The position numbers and the translations under genes are program-made. A stretch of DNA of 8,504 bases from Bacteroidota bacterium (GTDB lineage: Bacteria > Bacteroidota > Bacteroidia > Chitinophagales > Chitinophagaceae): the NCBI GenBank assembly GCA_023423405.1, contig JAFAFR010000091.1, positions 1 through 8,504 on the forward strand, given 5' to 3'. Below, in pieces: positions 6,300 through 8,504 of this stretch. The stretch's first letter is position 1; every line of letters starts with the position of its first letter. The notes below the pieces were generated by a model. That model was not told the DNA's origin. It was given only the letters and a program-made list of their open reading frames with translations, and searched no databases.

Positions 6300-7409
6300 T
6301 GTTTTGGTGTCGAAGCACTTTTCCTGAAAGATATTTCAGGTACGAATCCGAAATTTGAGATCAAATACTTACCAATAGAAAAAGAGGATACAAATGAGAT
6401 TGCAAATTCTGAATCCGGCAAAAAACAGATTTATTATTTCCATTCTGATCATTTGGGATCGGCAACCTATTTAAGTGATGTCAATGGGAAACCTTATCAA
6501 TTTTTCTTAAATTTGCCATTTGGCGAAACAATGGCGGAGCAGCGTTCAGGAAGCTTTGAGAACCAATACAAGTTTAACGGAAAAGAATTAGATGCGGAAA
6601 CCGGAAACTACTATTACGGAGCTAGATATTATAATCCTAGGATAAGTTTATGGCTTAATGTTGACCCACTGGCGGAGAAAATGCCAAGTTGGTCGCCTTA
6701 TAATTATACTTTCAATAACCCAGTGCGATTTATCGACCCCGATGGTAGAGCACCTAAATCCCCTTGGGGTAAATATTATGATAGTATTACAGGTAAGTTA
6801 GTATATGATGATGGTAAAAATGATGGAAGAGTATATATCAGAAGTCAAGTAACTCAAGCATATGTTACTAGAAATGTAGATACATATATTGGTCAAGAGA
6901 ATCAAATTCCTGATAAAACAAAAGATTTCAAATTACAGTTGGCAAAAACTAATTCATATTTTTCTCAATATAAAGCAGATTTTGAGAAAAAGTATGAGGG
7001 AACTTTTGGAGGATATGTACCTAAATTTAAAGATAAATTAGAGACTTTTGCTTCCAAAGTTGGTAATAATAAGCCTTTTGATTTGAAGAGAAATATCAAT
7101 ACTCCTTTTTATACTGGAAAGTATGAAGATGGAAGAAAAAATGAAAATTACTTTAATAATTATGCTTTTTTTGATGGTCAATTATTGAGGTCTGATGATT
7201 TTGGAAACTTCAATTATGGTGTTGCAGGTAAAGCATTTGATTTTAGTAATATTGTTTTAGAAGGAGCAGCAGGGGTTAATCAAATTGGGAATGGATATAA
7301 ATATGGCTCGCCAGTAGGAGGATTGCCATCCTATGGAGATGACCCAAAAGACAATGAAATGGTAAGACAGGGTATAGAATATTATAACAAAAACTTTAAA
7401 AAGAAATGA
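6300..7409 (+). CDS. Displaced Rhs toxin tip 2: partial core plus type 44 polymorphic-toxin domain
   Basis: The frame opens after an in-frame TAA (6297-6299) with no start codon. The Rhs sequence begins with GVEALFLKDISGTNP and runs through IYYFHSDHLGSATYLSD, YKFNGKELDAETG, YYYGARYYNPR and PVRFIDPDG, the last fitting the P-x4-D-P-x-G self-cleavage pattern with Arg where Leu is usual. In-frame starts are poor: TTG at 6453 lies inside the conserved DHLGSATYL, and the first ATG is 6531. The tip (from 6747) ends in a domain I recognise as bacterial toxin type 44: FDLKRN (7077-7094), SDDFGNFNYGVAGKAF (near 7191-7238) and GDDPKDNEMVRQGIEYY (near 7335-7385). The catalytic activity of that family is, as far as I know, only predicted. 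The toxin shares ATGA with the next gene. It is probably a stored or degraded tip. Confidence 0.8.
   Translation, partial: CFGVEALFLKDISGTNPKFEIKYLPIEKEDTNEIANSESGKKQIYYFHSDHLGSATYLSDVNGKPYQFFLNLPFGETMAEQRSGSFENQYKFNGKELDAETGNYYYGARYYNPRISLWLNVDPLAEKMPSWSPYNYTFNNPVRFIDPDGRAPKSPWGKYYDSITGKLVYDDGKNDGRVYIRSQVTQAYVTRNVDTYIGQENQIPDKTKDFKLQLAKTNSYFSQYKADFEKKYEGTFGGYVPKFKDKLETFASKVGNNKPFDLKRNINTPFYTGKYEDGRKNENYFNNYAFFDGQLLRSDDFGNFNYGVAGKAFDFSNIVLEGAAGVNQIGNGYKYGSPVGGLPSYGDDPKDNEMVRQGIEYYNKNFKKK
6305..6635 (+). repeat. Rhs core direct repeat, copy 2 (partner 8168-8504)
   Basis: This stretch is repeated at 8168-8504 with, by my count, 11 substitutions and one 6-nt indel. The last 111 bp (6525-6635 against 8394-8504) are identical up to the window edge. 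Homology starts abruptly at TGGTGTCGAAGCAC in both copies. The core segment at 4730-4912 is a more distant relative, with about 50 of 60 residues shared. Confidence 0.9.
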
Positions 7410-7951
7410 AATTAGCAACTTTTCTTATAGTATTTTTATTCTTGGGTTGCTGCCAAAGTAGAAAAGAACATAAAATAGATAAACAGGTTCTAAATGCTGA
7501 ACAAATTATAATAGATACCGAAAATATTTTAAGTAAAATTCCCAGCAGTAAAAAATATAGTAATCTTAAGCCTGTATTTTCGACAAATGGAAAAAGCATT
7601 TATCTATCTTATGGCAATTTTGAAAGAGATTCCAACTATAGAATTGATACTTTAAAAAGCGTTCCGTTTTTGAATAACGATGAATTCAAAATATTGAAAG
7701 ATAATATTTATCATCTTTCAAAAATTGGTATATCAGACCAAGATTATATTATTTACAATCCTGACTTAGACAAAGGAATCTATATATATTCTTATAAAAA
7801 CAATGAATCTTGGAAATTGGATAATCCAGAAATGGCTACTTACATTTCTTTAGGTGATAAAATAAATAAGAATGACCATTGGTTTAGTAATACTTTTAAA
7901 GTAGTAAATCGTAAAAGTCGGATGGTTTTATTAACCAAAATTAGAGGATAG
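7406..7951 (+). CDS. Lipoprotein, candidate immunity protein for Rhs tip 2
   Basis: A 181-residue protein. Its start, MKLATFLIVFLFLGCCQSR, is a short lipoprotein signal with cleavage expected before C15 (lipobox-like FLGC). The mature protein would therefore be lipid-anchored in the cell envelope. The rest is a soluble, strand-rich domain with many Tyr, Asn and Lys residues (for example SIYLSYGNFERDSNY, about 64-78), without a family I recognise. The ATG shares the ATGA of the toxin stop, giving a 4-nt overlap and coupled translation, which supports a toxin-immunity pair. An envelope-located immunity protein implies that tip 2 acts in, or is caught in, the periplasm. A terminator follows 10 nt after the stop. 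The immunity role is inferred from position. Confidence 0.75.
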   Translation: MKLATFLIVFLFLGCCQSRKEHKIDKQVLNAEQIIIDTENILSKIPSSKKYSNLKPVFSTNGKSIYLSYGNFERDSNYRIDTLKSVPFLNNDEFKILKDNIYHLSKIGISDQDYIIYNPDLDKGIYIYSYKNNESWKLDNPEMATYISLGDKINKNDHWFSNTFKVVNRKSRMVLLTKIRG

Positions 7952-7960
7952 AAAATAACG

Positions 7961-7986
7961 AAAGCCACTCAATGAGTGGCTTTTTT
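7961..7986 (+). terminator. Rho-independent terminator of the tip 2 unit
   Basis: AAAGCCACTC and GAGTGGCTTT form a 10-bp stem around an AAT loop, and the T-run reaches 7986. It lies just after the lipoprotein gene. Confidence 0.9.
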
Positions 7987-8000
7987 ACCCTGTTTTGCTT

Positions 8001-8030
8001 CCCCTCCGCTGGTACGAGCGTCACGCTCGT
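8001..8030. repeat. CCCCTCCGCTGGT repeat, copy 2, with perfect palindrome
   Basis: CCCCTCCGCTGGTACGAG matches 6160-6177 at 17 of 18 positions and continues into a perfect hairpin, ACGAGCG-TCA-CGCTCGT (8014-8030), with GGT and ACC close by on either side. No T-run follows. It is probably a small interspersed palindromic repeat of the genome. Confidence 0.6.
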
Positions 8031-8058
8031 CCACCATTACAAAGCCATAAATTCAACA

Positions 8059-8084
8059 AAAGCCAACCGTTAACGGTTGGCTTT
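8059..8084. terminator. Perfect 26-bp palindrome, probable second terminator
   Basis: The two 13-base halves, 8059-8071 and 8072-8084, are exact reverse complements (core GCCAACCG / CGGTTGGC). The hairpin ends in TTTGTT on the + strand and in TTTTGTT on the minus strand, so it may stop transcription in either direction. It lies between tip unit 2 and the third Rhs segment. The adjoining bases 8085-8126 hold nothing I recognise. Confidence 0.6.
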
Positions 8085-8168
8085 GTTATAGATTGGGATA
8101 TTTCTCGGGATTTTGGAAAGTATTAAAAACAGAATAGATGTATATGGTTTTTTCGTCTTCTCAGATCT

Positions 8169-8504
8169 GGTGTCGAAGCACTTTTCTTGAAAGATATTTC
8201 AGGTACGAATCCGCAATTTGAACTCAAATACTTACCAATAGAAAAAGAGGATACAAATGAGATTGAAAATTCTGAATCCGGCCAAACAAAAAAACAGATT
8301 TATTATTTCCATCCTGATCATTTGGGATCGGCAACATATTTAAGTGATGCCAATGGGAAACCTTATCAATTTTTCTTAAATTTGCCTCTTGGAGAAACAA
8401 TGGCGGAGCAGCGTTCAGGAAGCTTTGAGAACCAATACAAGTTTAACGGAAAAGAATTAGATGCGGAAACCGGAAACTACTATTACGGAGCTAGATATTA
8501 TAAT
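8169..8504 (+). CDS. Displaced Rhs segment 3: partial core, cut by the window edge
   Basis: The third Rhs core segment, in frame from GVEALFLKDISGTNP to YYYGARYYN at the edge. It is nearly identical to the start of tip unit 2, with an extra QT before KKQIYYFHPDHLGSATYL. The frame is open from 8127, after a TAA at 8124-8126, but residues before GVEAL do not resemble Rhs and there is no plausible start codon, so this is again a 5'-truncated segment. By analogy with the two units before it, a third toxin tip and an immunity gene should follow outside the window. The core strands would form part of the toxin-encasing Rhs shell in a full-length protein. Confidence 0.8.

Noticed and set aside
6197..6421. 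Minus-strand open frame of 74 codons
   Set aside because: It runs through a hairpin and antisense to the conserved Rhs core of tip unit 2; a shadow frame.
6453..6455. TTG as start codon of Rhs tip 2
   Set aside because: It encodes the Leu of the conserved core motif DHLGSATYL, and Rhs homology continues upstream in frame to 6306.
1..8504. CRISPR array, tRNA, rRNA, integrase or transposase gene
   Set aside because: I found no regularly spaced repeats, no tRNA-like cloverleaf and no recombinase or transposase motifs in any frame.

Overview
The window looks like an accessory region of a Bacteroidota chromosome, most likely a flavobacterium of the Chryseobacterium type. The reasons are very A+T-rich genes, few Shine-Dalgarno-like sites, promoter candidates of the TTG / TAnnTTTG kind, and Rhs core segments of the Bacteroidota type (YYYGARYYNPR...SPYNYTFNNP...FIDPDG). 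The genus is an inference from sequence style. All supported genes are on the + strand.

Left part (3-4046): two compact operons. The first encodes a GHKL-type ATPase (its start lies off the left edge), a STAS-like DUF4325 protein and a PIN-domain nuclease. They are separated by only 3 and 5 nt and followed by a clear terminator. The second, after a short promoter region, encodes a 37-kDa nucleoid-associated protein (NdpA/YejK family) and, 2 nt later, a three-helix membrane protein I do not recognise. Neither operon looks like housekeeping. Both look like small regulatory, stress or defence modules, but no function is shown by the sequence alone.

Middle (4047-4729): 683 nt with no believable gene. 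The first part is unusually C-rich on the + strand. It is followed by two long inverted repeats built on TGTGGA/TCCACA, one of which contains a perfect DnaA-box sequence, and then by a perfect flavobacterial -7 motif.

Right part (4730-8504): a graveyard or arsenal of displaced Rhs toxin tips. Three partial Rhs core segments lie head to tail. Two carry complete, unrelated C-terminal tips, each overlapping a small candidate immunity gene; the third is cut by the window edge. None has a normal start codon at its left end. Tip 1 is an unrecognised toxin ending in an SGHYRP-containing domain, with a helical immunity candidate. Tip 2 carries a type 44 polymorphic-toxin domain, with a lipoprotein as immunity candidate. 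Short palindromes and a CCCCTCCGCTGGT repeat sit behind both immunity genes, and terminators close the second unit. Core copies 2 and 3 are nearly identical and could recombine with each other or with a full-length rhs gene elsewhere, which would swap toxin tips.
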